Shown here piece by piece: positions 8,694-16,211 of a DNA stretch of 64,000 nucleotides. Position 1 is the stretch's first letter. Each line of letters begins with the position of its first letter. The notes under the pieces were generated by a model. The model was not told the DNA's origin. It made no database searches and was given only the letters and a program-made list of their open reading frames with translations. The position numbers and the translations under genes were made by a program. Location of the stretch: positions 248,001 through 312,000 of the forward strand of contig NZ_CANMAA010000001.1 of NCBI RefSeq assembly GCF_947495735.1, given 5' to 3'. This stretch comes from an uncultured Pseudokineococcus sp. Its GTDB lineage: Bacteria > Actinomycetota > Actinomycetes > Actinomycetales > Quadrisphaeraceae.

Positions 8694-9061
8694 GGGGGTG
8701 ACAGGTTTCGACGTCGTTCTCTGAACCAGGGGAAGCGGGTCGAGGATGCAAGGTCAACTCGTTGATGCTCCTTGCAAACCTATAGGTGCCGATTCCAAGC
8801 GCACCGACTTCGCCCTCGCCGCCTGAGCGAGGAGTAGAGGTCCGTCGGTCTGAGAGTGCTCTCGACTCAGTAACCGGCGTCAGCTAGAGAGCCACTGGGT
8901 GCGGTCCTCGCCATCGGGGCCGCTCCGACATCCAGATGGCTGGGCCTGGGTCAGCGGCGCGCCTGCGCGATCGCTGGGGCCGAGAAACTCCCGAGCAGGC
9001 TGCACCCGGAGAAGCCCTGGTGATGCGACGACGGACCCGGGTTCGATTCCCGGCACCTCCA
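8694..9061 (+). ncRNA. ssrA: Transfer-messenger RNA (tmRNA)
   Basis: About 368 nt. The 5' end GGGGGTG (8694-8700) pairs with CACCTCC (9054-9060) to form the acceptor stem, with one G-T pair. The T-arm CCGGGTTCGATTCCCGG lies just before it, and A9061 is the discriminator. The following bases are CCC, so CCA must be added post-transcriptionally. The internal frame from 8788 encodes ADSKRTDFALAA and stops with TGA at 8824-8826; the ALAA end is the ClpXP/Lon degradation signal. tmRNA rescues ribosomes stalled on broken mRNA together with SmpB (5745-6260). Confidence 0.97.
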
Positions 9062-9103
9062 CCCCTGGGGCCACCGCTGCGAGGCGGCGGCCCGTGCGAC
9101 ACC

Positions 9104-9135
9104 GAGAGGCCCACCCCACCAGGGGTGGGCCTCTC
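9104..9135 (+). terminator. Terminator of ssrA
   Basis: GAGAGGCCCACCCC (9104-9117) and GGGGTGGGCCTCTC (9122-9135) form a perfect 14-bp stem with an ACCA loop, 43 nt after the mature tmRNA end. Confidence 0.85.
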
Positions 9136-9229
9136 GTCGTGCGCCCACCTCGTGCGGCGGGCGCCCGTGCGGTAGGCAGGGTGCGCCTCCCGTCCCGGTG
9201 GGCGGACCCGAGGGCACGAGGAGCACCCG

Positions 9230-9682
9230 ATGGCCGACGACACGACCACCGCCGACGACAGGACCACCGCGGACGACCCGTACGGCCCGTCCGGCGCCCC
9301 GCCCCGGACGCGGCTCGGGCTGGTGGCGACCCTCGTCGAGGTGGTCCGCCTGCCGCTGGACCTGCTGCGCGCGCTGGTGGTCCTCGTGCGGCTGCCCGTC
9401 GACGTCGTCCTCCTGCTCGGCTACCTGGTCCGCGAGGCCCCGGAGCTGCTGCGCGACGTCCGCAGCACGGTCAACGACGTCGCGCGGCTCGTCCACCACG
9501 GCGAGCGCGGAGGCGCCCTCCAGGAGCTGCTCGACGAGCTCGCCCGCGCCGCCCGGGCCGACAGCGCGGGCAGCCTCACCCACCTGCTGCGCTCCGCCGG
9601 CGACCTGGCGGCGGCGCGGGCGGAGTCGGAGCGGCGGCGCCTCGCCGCGGGCGTCCTGCCGCCGGGCTCGGACGGCGGCTGA
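9230..9682 (+). CDS. Hypothetical protein with membrane-associated hydrophobic segment
   Basis: 150 residues, not recognised. The N-terminus is a disordered Thr/Asp-rich stretch (MADDTTTADDRTTADDPYG). One or two hydrophobic segments follow (about 29-65, LVATLVEVVRLPLDLLRALV and VVLLLGYLV), then a charged, helical C-terminal half that looks amphipathic (REAPELLRDVRSTVNDVARL). It is likely peripheral to, or anchored in, the membrane. GAGGAG lies ahead of the ATG. The gene follows the ssrA terminator and faces the GGDEF gene; no function is inferred. Confidence 0.6.
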   Translation: MADDTTTADDRTTADDPYGPSGAPPRTRLGLVATLVEVVRLPLDLLRALVVLVRLPVDVVLLLGYLVREAPELLRDVRSTVNDVARLVHHGERGGALQELLDELARAARADSAGSLTHLLRSAGDLAAARAESERRRLAAGVLPPGSDGG

Positions 9683-9743
9683 GCCCACCGGGACCGGGGC
9701 GCGGAGCCCCTCGGCCCGCAGGCGCGGTGGTGGACCACGCCGA

Positions 9744-11315
9744 TCACCGGTGCAGCTCGCCGGCTGACCTCCCCGCGGCCGGGCGTGCGGGCGCGGCCGG
9801 CGGGGGGAGGGCGACCGGTGCGCGGAGCCGCCCCTGCTTGCGGGCGTACATGGCCCGGTCGGCTGCCCTCAGCGCGCCGTCGACCGCGTCGTCGGTCCTC
9901 CCCGTGACGGGTGCCAGGCCGATCGAGGCGCCCACGACGACCGACCGCCCGTCCGGCAGGCGGACCGGGGCGCGCAGCGCGCGCGCGAGGGCCTCGACGA
10001 GGTCGGACGGGTCCGCGTCGTCGCGTCCGGAGGGGAGGACAGCGGCGAACTCGTCACCACCGAGCCTGGAGACGACGGCGTCCTCGCCGAGGACGGCGCA
10101 CAACCGCTGGCCCACGGCGACGAGCACGTGGTCACCGGCGTGGTGGCCGTGCCGGTCGTTGACGAGCTTGAAGCCGTCGAGGTCCAGCAGGAGGAGCTCG
10201 GCCGTGTCGCCGTGCCCGCCACGGGTGCACAGCGCCTCCCGCAGCCCGCGCCGGTTGAGCAGGCCCGTGAGCTCGTCGGTGCGCGCGAGCCGGTGGGCGT
10301 CGGCGGCCTCGCGGGCCTGTCCCAGCGCGAGGGTGAGCAGGAGCACGGCCGCACCGAGCGTCGTGACCGCCGCACCGGCGAGGAGGGGACCCGCCGGGCC
10401 GGGGAGGGCGGGCCGGACGACGAGCAGGGCCAGGGCCGCCACGGCGGCGGCCACGACGGGGGTGCGTGAGCGCCACCGGTCGCCCGTCACGAGCGGGGTC
10501 CTCGTCGCGGCGAAGCCGCTCACGACCGTCGCCAGGGCGACGCCGTACGCGGTGTGGTGGAGGGCGACGACGACGTCCCCCTCGAGCCAGCCCGACACGA
10601 GCAGGGCGTCGAGCACCGCCAGGGCCCCGAGCCCCGCGGCGACCAGCCACGTCCCCGCGGAGGGTCGTGCTCCCGCTCGCCGGACCTGCACGAGCACGAG
10701 GACGACCAGCGCTGCCCAGACCGCGGGGTAGACGGCGCCCACGGCGACGCGCGGCGAGAGGTGGCCGGTGACGAGCGGGTTGGCGAGCAGGCCGCCCACG
10801 GCGCTCGTGACGCCGCCGACCACGACCACGGTCTCGGCGACGAGCACGGACCACCAGCGGAGGCGGTGGGTGGGGGAGGTCCGCACGTCGGGCGGGGCGA
10901 CCACGTCGAGCCGGACGGTGGCGGCGAAGGCCAGCAGCGACGCCACGAAGAGCCACTCGTGCTCGGTGGGCAGCGCGGTGGGGGGCTCCTCCTCGAAGAC
11001 GGCCAGCACGGCGGCTGCCGCCCAGGTGCCCACCGCCAGGACGAGGGCCGTCGCCGCGGCGCGGCGCCGGCGGCGGGTCACGGCCAGCGCGCCGGCGCAC
11101 GCGACGACCATCGCCATCCCGACGACGGTGAGCAGGGCCATCCCCCGGACCGCGAGCACACCGCCGACGAGGCCCAGCACGACGGCCGTCGGGAGGCCGA
11201 CGAGGACGACGACGACGAGCACGACGTGCGCGGGAGACGCCGTGCGCGCCCGTCCGCCCGCAGACAGCTCGCCCGGAGGCGTCCCGCCCGCCGAGCCCCT
11301 GATCGCCTCGCCCAC
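9744..11315 (-). CDS. Membrane-bound diguanylate cyclase (GGDEF domain)
   Basis: 523 residues from a GTG chosen just before the membrane domain. About ten hydrophobic helices fill residues 25-330, then a GGDEF domain begins at ARTDELTGLLNRRGL. The active-site motif is intact (SRLGGDEFAAVLP), as are DLDGFKLVNDRHGHHAGD and the C-terminal ADRAMYARKQGR, so it should make cyclic di-GMP from GTP. The RxxD product-inhibition site that normally precedes the motif by five residues is not there (GEDA is found instead). The multi-helix N-terminus may sense a membrane or small-molecule signal. No EAL domain is attached. The start is uncertain. Confidence 0.87.
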   Translation of the reverse strand: MGEAIRGSAGGTPPGELSAGGRARTASPAHVVLVVVVLVGLPTAVVLGLVGGVLAVRGMALLTVVGMAMVVACAGALAVTRRRRRAAATALVLAVGTWAAAAVLAVFEEEPPTALPTEHEWLFVASLLAFAATVRLDVVAPPDVRTSPTHRLRWWSVLVAETVVVVGGVTSAVGGLLANPLVTGHLSPRVAVGAVYPAVWAALVVLVLVQVRRAGARPSAGTWLVAAGLGALAVLDALLVSGWLEGDVVVALHHTAYGVALATVVSGFAATRTPLVTGDRWRSRTPVVAAAVAALALLVVRPALPGPAGPLLAGAAVTTLGAAVLLLTLALGQAREAADAHRLARTDELTGLLNRRGLREALCTRGGHGDTAELLLLDLDGFKLVNDRHGHHAGDHVLVAVGQRLCAVLGEDAVVSRLGGDEFAAVLPSGRDDADPSDLVEALARALRAPVRLPDGRSVVVGASIGLAPVTGRTDDAVDGALRAADRAMYARKQGRLRAPVALPPPAAPARPAAGRSAGELHR

Positions 11316-11431
11316 CCGACCCCCCGCTCCCGTCCGCCCGCGAGCCTCCCAGGTGGGGGGTGCCCGCGGCAGGCGTACCGCGCAAGGCGCCCAGGACGCC
11401 CGCGGACCGTGCGCGGGACGCGTCGCTCGCC

Positions 11432-11437
11432 TAGCGT
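11432..11437 (+). promoter_or_regulatory. -10 hexamer for leaderless rnz
   Basis: TAGCGT ends 7 nt before the GTG at 11445. Confidence 0.5.
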
Positions 11438-11444
11438 CGGCGCC

Positions 11445-12374
11445 GTGCCGGCCCGCGAGCTCGTCGTCCTCGGGACGTCGTCGGCGGTGCCGACGCGGAC
11501 GCGCGGCCACTCCGGGCACCTGCTGCGCTGGGACGGCGAGGGCCTGCTCGTCGACCCGGGGGAGGGGACGCAGCGGCAGATGCTGCTCGCGGGCGTCTCG
11601 GCCTCCGACGTCGACGTCATCGCCCTGACGCACGAGCACGGCGACCACGTGCTCGGCCTGCCCGGCGTCCTGCAGCGGCGGGCGATGGACGGCGCGACGA
11701 CGCCGGTGCCGCTCGTCTTCCCGGCGCCGGCCGCCCCGCTCGTCGCGCACCTGCTCGGCGCGGCGGCGCACGCGGGCGCGCTCGCCGTCCCGTGCCCCGT
11801 GGACGGCGACGGCCCGGTGCGCGGGCCGGACGGAAGCCTGCTGCGCGTCGGGGGCGCCGTCCTGCACGCCGTGGCCCTGGACCACCGCGTCCCGGCGTGC
11901 GGCTACCGGCTGGTCGAGCCGGACGGTCGGCGGATGCTGCCGGCCGCCCTCGCCGACCGCGGGGTCACCGGCCCCGCCGTGGGCGCGCTGCAGCGCGAGG
12001 GGCGGCTGGAGGTGCCGGGCGGCGTCGTGCACCTGGAGGACGTGAGCGCGCCGCGTCGCGGGCAGGTGGTGGCCGTGGTCGAGGACACGCGCTGGTGCGA
12101 GGGGGCGCTGCGCGCGGCGGCCGGGGCCGACCTGCTGCTGTGCGAGGCCACCTTCGCCGACGCCGAGGAGCACCTCGCGGCGCCGTACGGCCACCTCACC
12201 GCGCGGCAGGCGGGCCGGCTCGCCCGGGAGGCGGGCGCGCGGCGGCTCGTGCTCACCCACTTCTCCTCGCGCTACCCCGACGTCGGGCCGCTGCTGGCGC
12301 AGGCCCGCGAGGAGCACGACGACGTCGTCGCGGCGGCGGACCTGGAGCGCCACCCCGTCCCTCCGCGGCGCTGA
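11445..12374 (+). CDS. rnz: Ribonuclease Z-type metallo-beta-lactamase
   Basis: 309 residues. RNase Z removes 3' trailers from tRNA precursors, which matters where CCA is not encoded. The N-terminal LVVLGTSSAVPTRTRGHSG, the zinc motif THEHGDHVLGLPGVLQRR, and the late histidine motifs YGHLTARQAGRLA and VLTHFSSRY match the family in order. The motif is HEHGDH rather than the common HLHGDH. The start at 11445 is set by the adjacent -10 hexamer. The gene converges with the sulfotransferase gene across a hairpin. Confidence 0.92.
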   Translation: MPARELVVLGTSSAVPTRTRGHSGHLLRWDGEGLLVDPGEGTQRQMLLAGVSASDVDVIALTHEHGDHVLGLPGVLQRRAMDGATTPVPLVFPAPAAPLVAHLLGAAAHAGALAVPCPVDGDGPVRGPDGSLLRVGGAVLHAVALDHRVPACGYRLVEPDGRRMLPAALADRGVTGPAVGALQREGRLEVPGGVVHLEDVSAPRRGQVVAVVEDTRWCEGALRAAAGADLLLCEATFADAEEHLAAPYGHLTARQAGRLAREAGARRLVLTHFSSRYPDVGPLLAQAREEHDDVVAAADLERHPVPPRR

Positions 12375-12383
12375 GGAGGGCGG

Positions 12384-12403
12384 ACGGGCGACGACTCGCC
12401 CGT
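12384..12403. terminator. Hairpin between rnz and sulfotransferase gene
   Basis: ACGGGCGA (12384-12391) and TCGCCCGT (12396-12403) form an 8-bp stem with a 4-nt loop between two convergent genes. Confidence 0.55.
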
Positions 12404-12425
12404 GATGGGCCGGCGGGTCAGCGGG

Positions 12426-13310
12426 TCAGCGGTGGAGCCAGGCGGAGAGGTCGTCCGGGAAGAGGTCCCGGGCGCGCTCGGCGTAGCGCTCGCGCACTCC
12501 GGATGGGGCGACCCGGTCGCCGTCGCCCGACCGCCCGCCGCGGAAGAAGGCCCGGCGGTCGAGCAGGACACCGGCGTCGGGGGCCAGCTCGTCGGCGCGC
12601 CCGCGCATCGCGGCGAACGTCGTCGCCGCCGCCACGGCGGCGACGCGCTCGTCGGACGCGGCCAGGCCCAGGTGCTCGGCGAGGCGCCGGACCTGGCCGG
12701 GCAGGTCGGCGAGCAGGTCCGCGTAGTGCACGAGGACGACGTCGTGCGGACCGCCGCGCCGGCCCCGGGCGTCGCGCAGGTGGTGCGCGACGCCGGGGAG
12801 GGAGTCCAGGGCCTCGCGCGGGTCGGGGTCGTCCTCGACCCAGCGCGCGAGCCAGTCCTCCAGCGCCGGTCGGGCCCGCGGCGGGGCGGGAGGGGCGCCG
12901 GTGAGCCGCGCGAGCGCGGCCCGGTCGAGGTTGGCCCCCTGGTGGAACAGGGAGACGGCGGCGTCGAGCGGGTGGCGCGCGGCGACGACGTAGGTGACGC
13001 CCTCGACGAGCGGGACCCCGTCGAGCGGGCTGTGCGTCTTCAGCACGCGTCGGTGCTCCTGCGCCGCGAGCCGCGCCGCCAGCTCCTCGAGGGGCTCCAC
13101 GAGGTGGTCGACCCACGGCGCGAGGACGGGCAGCGGGCTCGGCAGGGGCCCCGGTCCGTGCAGGAGGTGCAGGCAGACCGCCTGCACCCAGGTGGTCCCG
13201 TGCTTGGAGCGGGTGCTCACGACGACGTCGCCCGGGCGCAGAGGGACCGCGCCCCAGCGCGCGCCGTCCTCGTCGGAGGACCGGTAGCGGTGCGGGGGCG
13301 GGACGTCCAC
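12426..13310 (-). CDS. Sulfotransferase-domain protein
   Basis: 294 residues of the cytosolic PAPS-dependent type. The 5'-phosphosulfate loop is seen as STRSKHGTTWVQAV (near residue 35), the acceptor histidine region as LKTHSPLDGVPL, and the 3'-phosphate-binding strand as YVVAARHPLDAAVSLFHQG. A basic, proline-rich stretch (APPAPPRARPALEDWL) and a C-terminal RERYAERARDLFPDDLSAWL fit actinobacterial homologues. It would transfer sulfate to a small molecule, sugar or lipid; the acceptor is unknown. GTG start, 7 nt after TAGCGT. No PAPS-synthesis genes lie nearby. Confidence 0.85.
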   Translation of the reverse strand: MDVPPPHRYRSSDEDGARWGAVPLRPGDVVVSTRSKHGTTWVQAVCLHLLHGPGPLPSPLPVLAPWVDHLVEPLEELAARLAAQEHRRVLKTHSPLDGVPLVEGVTYVVAARHPLDAAVSLFHQGANLDRAALARLTGAPPAPPRARPALEDWLARWVEDDPDPREALDSLPGVAHHLRDARGRRGGPHDVVLVHYADLLADLPGQVRRLAEHLGLAASDERVAAVAAATTFAAMRGRADELAPDAGVLLDRRAFFRGGRSGDGDRVAPSGVRERYAERARDLFPDDLSAWLHR

Positions 13311-13317
13311 GCGCTCG

Positions 13318-13323
13318 ACGCTA
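13318..13323 (-). promoter_or_regulatory. -10 hexamer for sulfotransferase gene
   Basis: TAGCGT on the minus strand ends 7 nt before the GTG at 13310. Its TAG is also the stop codon of the small membrane-protein gene upstream. Confidence 0.5.
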
Positions 13324-13515
13324 GCGGCGCCGCCCGACCTTCCGGAGGACCACGAGGTAGAGGCCCACGAGCGCGATGATCGGCCCGGCGGTGGCCCAGA
13401 ACGAGCTCCCGGTCATCGGGCTGCCGCCCACGACCCCGACGCCCTGCAGGGTGAACAGCACCCCGAGCAGCACGAGGACGACCCCGACGGCGGTGAGCAC
13501 GGCCGAGCGGCTCAC
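13321..13515 (-). CDS. Small membrane protein, two predicted helices
   Basis: 64 residues, not assigned to a family. GTG start overlapping the permease stop by four bases (GTGA), so translation is coupled to the permease. Two hydrophobic helices are seen, residues about 5-27 (VLTAVGVVLVLLGVLFTLQG) and 38-58 (FWATAGPIIALVGLYLVVL), ending in a positive RKVGRRR. The glycine-rich connection (GVGVVGGSPMTGSS) lies between them. Coupling suggests a subunit or regulator of the permease, but similar small proteins also occur alone. Confidence 0.7.
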   Translation of the reverse strand: MSRSAVLTAVGVVLVLLGVLFTLQGVGVVGGSPMTGSSFWATAGPIIALVGLYLVVLRKVGRRR

Positions 13516-14858
13516 GAGGTCCTCGCCGTCCGCTCGCTGCGGGAGCGGGTGAGCAGGTGCACCACCGCGCCGACTCCGAGCAGCAGGCCGCCGATGAGCC
13601 AGTTCTCGAGCGGCTGCTGCGCGAAGAGGACGGCGCAGGAGACGAGGGCGAGGACGGGCAGCGCGCGAGGGGCGCGGAAGTGGTCGTGCGCCACCTCGTC
13701 CTCCCGCAGGACGAGGACGGCGAGGTTCGTGCTGGTGAAGACGACGAGGAGCAGCAGCACCACCGTGCTGGCGAGGGTCTCGAGGCTGCCGACCAGGGCC
13801 AGCCCCATCGCCAGGGCGGTCGTCACGACGATGGCCGCCCACGGGGTCTGGCGGTTGGGCAGCGTGCGGCCGAGCACGGCGGGCAGGAGGCCCTCCCGGG
13901 CCATGCCGTACACGAGCCGGCTCGCCATGATCATCGTGAGCAGCGCCCCGTTGGCGACGGCGATCAGGGCGATGAGGCCGAAGAGCCAGGACGGCACGCC
14001 CGCGTCGGCGGCGTCCACGACGGCCAGGAGCGGGCCGCTGGTGCTGGCGAGCTCGTCCGAGGGCAGGACCGTCACGGCGGCGAGCGCGACGAGGACGTAG
14101 ACGACGCCGGCGATCAGCAGCGACCCGAAGAGCGCCCGGGGGTACGTGCGCCGGACGTCGCGGACCTCCTCGGCGAGGTTGGCGGAGGTCTCGAAGCCGA
14201 CGAAGGAGTAGAAGGCGAGCAGCGCCGCGCCGAGCACGGCGGCCCAGGGCGAGACGTCGGGCCGCAGCTCGAGCGCGCGACCGAGGTCGCCGTCCCCGCG
14301 CCCGAGCACGACGGCGCCGAGGACGACGACGAGCACCAGGCCGCCGACCTCGACGACGGTCATGCCGACGTTGGCGCCCAGCGACTCCTTGATGCCGCGG
14401 GCGTTGAGGGCCGCGATCAGGGCGAGGAAGACCACGGCCACCAGCACGGGCGGCGCGTCGAGGAACGGGCTCAGGTAGTCCCCCCCGAAGGCGATGGCCA
14501 GCCCCGCGGCGCTGGTGACGCCCGCCGCGAGCATCGACCAGCCCACGAGGAAGGAGATGAAGGGCCGGCCGTAAGCGCGCTGGGCGAAGACGGCCGCCCC
14601 GCCGGCGCGCGGGTACTTGGTGACGAGCTCGGCGTAGGACGCCGCCGTCAGCAGCGACATGCCCAGCGCCACGAGCAGGGGGATCCACACGGCGCCCCCG
14701 ACCTGCTCCCCGATCACGCCGACGAGGGCGTACACCCCCGCGCCCAGGACGTCGCCGAGGATGAACAGCAGGAGCAGGGGTCCGGTCACACCGCGCTTGA
14801 GGCGGGTGTCGTCGTCACGCGTGGCGGGAGGTGAGGTCACGGGGACAGGGTGGGGCAC
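13512..14858 (-). CDS. APC-family amino acid permease
   Basis: 448 residues, about 12-13 hydrophobic helices, GTG start. The family's first-helix unwound motif is visible (FILGDVLGAGVYALVG), followed by YAELVTKYPRAGGAAVFAQRAYG and VGFETSANLAEEVRDVRRTYPRALFGSLLIAG, which are characteristic of the amino acid/polyamine/organocation permeases. It is expected to import an amino acid or polyamine with protons. Substrate specificity cannot be read from sequence. A small two-helix protein is encoded immediately downstream and coupled. Confidence 0.9.
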   Translation of the reverse strand: MPHPVPVTSPPATRDDDTRLKRGVTGPLLLLFILGDVLGAGVYALVGVIGEQVGGAVWIPLLVALGMSLLTAASYAELVTKYPRAGGAAVFAQRAYGRPFISFLVGWSMLAAGVTSAAGLAIAFGGDYLSPFLDAPPVLVAVVFLALIAALNARGIKESLGANVGMTVVEVGGLVLVVVLGAVVLGRGDGDLGRALELRPDVSPWAAVLGAALLAFYSFVGFETSANLAEEVRDVRRTYPRALFGSLLIAGVVYVLVALAAVTVLPSDELASTSGPLLAVVDAADAGVPSWLFGLIALIAVANGALLTMIMASRLVYGMAREGLLPAVLGRTLPNRQTPWAAIVVTTALAMGLALVGSLETLASTVVLLLLVVFTSTNLAVLVLREDEVAHDHFRAPRALPVLALVSCAVLFAQQPLENWLIGGLLLGVGAVVHLLTRSRSERTARTS

Positions 14859-14875
14859 ACCGCTGTCCGGCGCGT

Positions 14876-14911
14876 GCCGGGCGTCCGCACCGCGGACGGG
14901 GGACGCCCGGC
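14876..14911 (-). terminator. Hairpin between the dehydrogenase and the permease gene
   Basis: GCCGGGCGTCC (14876-14886) and GGACGCCCGGC (14901-14911) form an 11-bp stem with a 14-nt loop, downstream of the dehydrogenase stop on the minus strand. Confidence 0.5.
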
Positions 14912-14924
14912 GACGGGCTGCGGG

Positions 14925-16055
14925 TCAGGGGTGCAGGAGGACCTTGGTCCACCCGTCGGTGCGGTCGTCGAAGTTCCGGTAGGCGTCCGGCGCCTCGTCG
15001 AGGGCCAGGTCGTGGCTGACGATGCTGCCGGGGGAGGCCTTGCCGGCGATGATCAGGTCGCGCAGCTGGCGGTTGTAGGCCTTGACGTTGGCCTGGCCGG
15101 TGGCCATCGACAGGCCCTTGAACCAGAAGTCGCCGTAGGGGAAGGCGAAGCGCCCCTCCTTCGCCTCCTCCGTGGCAGCGCCCGGGTCCTGCGGCACGAA
15201 GACGCCCACGACGCCGATGCCGCCGGTCGCACGGACCGACTGCACGAGCGTCTCGATCGTCGTGCCCGGCTTCTCGGCGCCGGTGTGGTCGTGCGCCTGC
15301 CAGCCGACCGCCTCGACGCCGCGGTCGGTGCCGACGCCGTCGGTGAGCTCCATGATCTGCTCGACCGGGTCGCCCTTGCTGTCGTCCACGGCCACCGCAC
15401 CCATCTTCTCGGCCAGCGCGAGCCGGTCGGGGGCGCGGTCGACGACGTAGACCGCGCTGGCGCCGCGGACCTGGGCCGACAGGGCGGCCATGAGGCCGAC
15501 GGGGCCGGCGCCCATGACGACGACCGAGTCGCCGGGCTCCATGCCGGACAGCTGCACGCCGTGCCAACCGGTCGGGAAGACATCCGACAGCATCGTGAAG
15601 TCGGCCTCGTGCTCGGTGCCCTCGGGCAGGTGGAGCGCGTTGAAGTCGGCGAAGGGCACCCGCAGGAGCTCGGCCTGGCCGCCCTGGTAGGGGCCCATGT
15701 CGGCGAAGCCGAAGGCCGCCCCGGCGGTGCCGGGGTTGGTCTCGAGGCAGAAGGCCGTCCGGCCCCGCATGCAGTTGCGGCAGTGGCCGCAGGCGATGTT
15801 GAAGGGCAGGGAGACGCGGTCGCCCTTCTTCAGGCGCGTGACGCCGGAGCCGACCTCCTCGACCACGCCCATGTTCTCGTGGCCGAAGATCCGGCCGGTC
15901 TCGATGTCGGTCCGGCCCTCGTACATGTGCAGGTCGGACCCGCAGATGTTCGTGGTCGTGATCCTCACGACGGCGTCCGTCGGGACCTCGACCCTCGCGT
16001 CGGGGACGTCGACGACCGAGACGTCCTTGGGGCCGTTGTAGACGAGTGCTCGCAC
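14925..16055 (-). CDS. Zinc-dependent alcohol/formaldehyde dehydrogenase
   Basis: 376 residues, GTG start with GGAGG 8 nt upstream. Catalytic-zinc residues are seen in TTNICGSDLHMYEGR and FGHENMGVVEEVGSG. Structural-zinc cysteines are in NIACGHCRNCMRGRTAFCLE. The nucleotide-binding loop is MGAGPVGLMAAL. The insertion AVGWQAHDHTG, with the later GVFVPQDPGA and FPYGDFWFKGL, matches the glutathione-independent formaldehyde dehydrogenase branch (PFDH/BdhA type), which oxidises formaldehyde or dismutates aldehydes with bound NAD. It is divergent from phosphoketolase; a shared role in carbon overflow or one-carbon detoxification is conjecture. Confidence 0.88.
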   Translation of the reverse strand: MRALVYNGPKDVSVVDVPDARVEVPTDAVVRITTTNICGSDLHMYEGRTDIETGRIFGHENMGVVEEVGSGVTRLKKGDRVSLPFNIACGHCRNCMRGRTAFCLETNPGTAGAAFGFADMGPYQGGQAELLRVPFADFNALHLPEGTEHEADFTMLSDVFPTGWHGVQLSGMEPGDSVVVMGAGPVGLMAALSAQVRGASAVYVVDRAPDRLALAEKMGAVAVDDSKGDPVEQIMELTDGVGTDRGVEAVGWQAHDHTGAEKPGTTIETLVQSVRATGGIGVVGVFVPQDPGAATEEAKEGRFAFPYGDFWFKGLSMATGQANVKAYNRQLRDLIIAGKASPGSIVSHDLALDEAPDAYRNFDDRTDGWTKVLLHP

Positions 16056-16079
16056 AGCTGGTACCTCCGGTGGTGGGTC

Positions 16080-16108
16080 CCGGGAGCCCTGCAGGTGCGG
16101 GCTCCCGG
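16080..16108. promoter_or_regulatory. Inverted repeat between the dehydrogenase gene and xfp
   Basis: CCGGGAGCCC (16080-16089) and GGGCTCCCGG (16099-16108) are perfect 10-bp arms with a 9-nt spacer, in the 156-nt gap between divergent genes. It may be an operator or a leader hairpin. Confidence 0.4.
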
Positions 16109-16211
16109 CGCTCTCGACGGTACGAGCGGCGCGCGGGGGCTGCCCGGTGGGCGCTCGGCGGCCCGCCGTGGTGAGCGGGCGGCGGGGGGCGTGCGGCGCC
16201 ACCCTGGGCCC

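Noticed and set aside
13512-14858. Assigning a substrate such as glutamate, GABA or putrescine to the APC permease
   Set aside because: Nothing in the sequence or its neighbours identifies the substrate.
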